Below are positions 63,955 through 64,000 of a stretch of DNA of 64,000 bases, piece after piece. The translations under genes were made by a program, and so were the position numbers. Under the pieces are notes generated by a model. It did no database searches. It worked only from the letters and a program-made list of their open reading frames with translations, and was not told the origin of the DNA. Origin of the DNA: Sciurus carolinensis (taxonomy: Eukaryota > Chordata > Mammalia > Rodentia > Sciuridae). The stretch spans positions 74,293,440-74,357,439 of the forward strand of contig NC_062232.1 in NCBI RefSeq assembly GCF_902686445.1, written 5' to 3'. Position 1 is the stretch's first letter, and every line of letters begins with the position of its first letter.

Positions 63955-64000
63955 ATTGTTTTTAGCTAAAATATCATTGTGTATGGTGCTGTACTTATCT

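Noticed and set aside
28164..64000. Search for the next PCDH11X cytoplasmic exons
   Set aside because: No sequence encoding the remembered Met-Lys-Glu-Val-containing continuation or the RRVTF region was found; these exons are presumably beyond the window.
1..64000. CRISPR arrays, operons, bacterial-type features
   Set aside because: The sequence is plainly mammalian; no regularly spaced repeats of that kind are present.

Overview
The window reads as mammalian X-linked intronic DNA, very AT-rich, around one large coding exon of PCDH11X (protocadherin 11), a delta-1 protocadherin of neurons. The host looks like a rodent of the squirrel lineage. The interspersed repeats are tRNA-derived ID elements, B1-dID composites, ID copies with the 'aaataaaggtattcatctacaactaaaaa'-type tail seen in sciurids, and L1 copies with a C-rich pyrimidine 3' UTR. 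No primate Alu and no mouse B2 was seen. The assignment to squirrels is inference from repeat types.

Layout: 1-25643 is intron upstream of the exon, with a MaLR LTR fragment, SINEs, four antisense L1 pieces and ancient DNA transposons. The exon, 25644-28139, enters in the second cadherin repeat (EC2) and carries EC3 to EC7, the transmembrane helix and the first part of the cytoplasmic tail. The signal peptide, EC1 and most of EC2 must lie on upstream exons outside the window, and the later cytoplasmic exons must lie downstream. If the 5' splice site at 28140 is not used, the frame continues for seven codons to a TGA at 28161-28163, which gives an alternative short C-terminus.

From about 24340 to 39870 I recognise no young SINE or L1 insertion. 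The part from 28164 to about 38535 ends in a well-formed poly(A) signal (two TGTA motifs, AATAAA, U/GU-rich downstream). I therefore propose that it is a roughly 10.4-kb 3' UTR of the short, splice-site-skipping PCDH11X transcript. This is the most interesting feature of the window and would need transcript data to confirm.

From 38536 to 64000 the sequence is intron again: MIR and L2 relics, an old L1M piece, a twin-primed (inverted) L1 at 51147-51930, a young ID element with an intact B box and long A tail at 54045, microsatellites and two MaLR LTR remnants. No other protein-coding gene, tRNA/rRNA gene or CRISPR array was found; the other open frames lie in repeats or are AT-rich chance frames.
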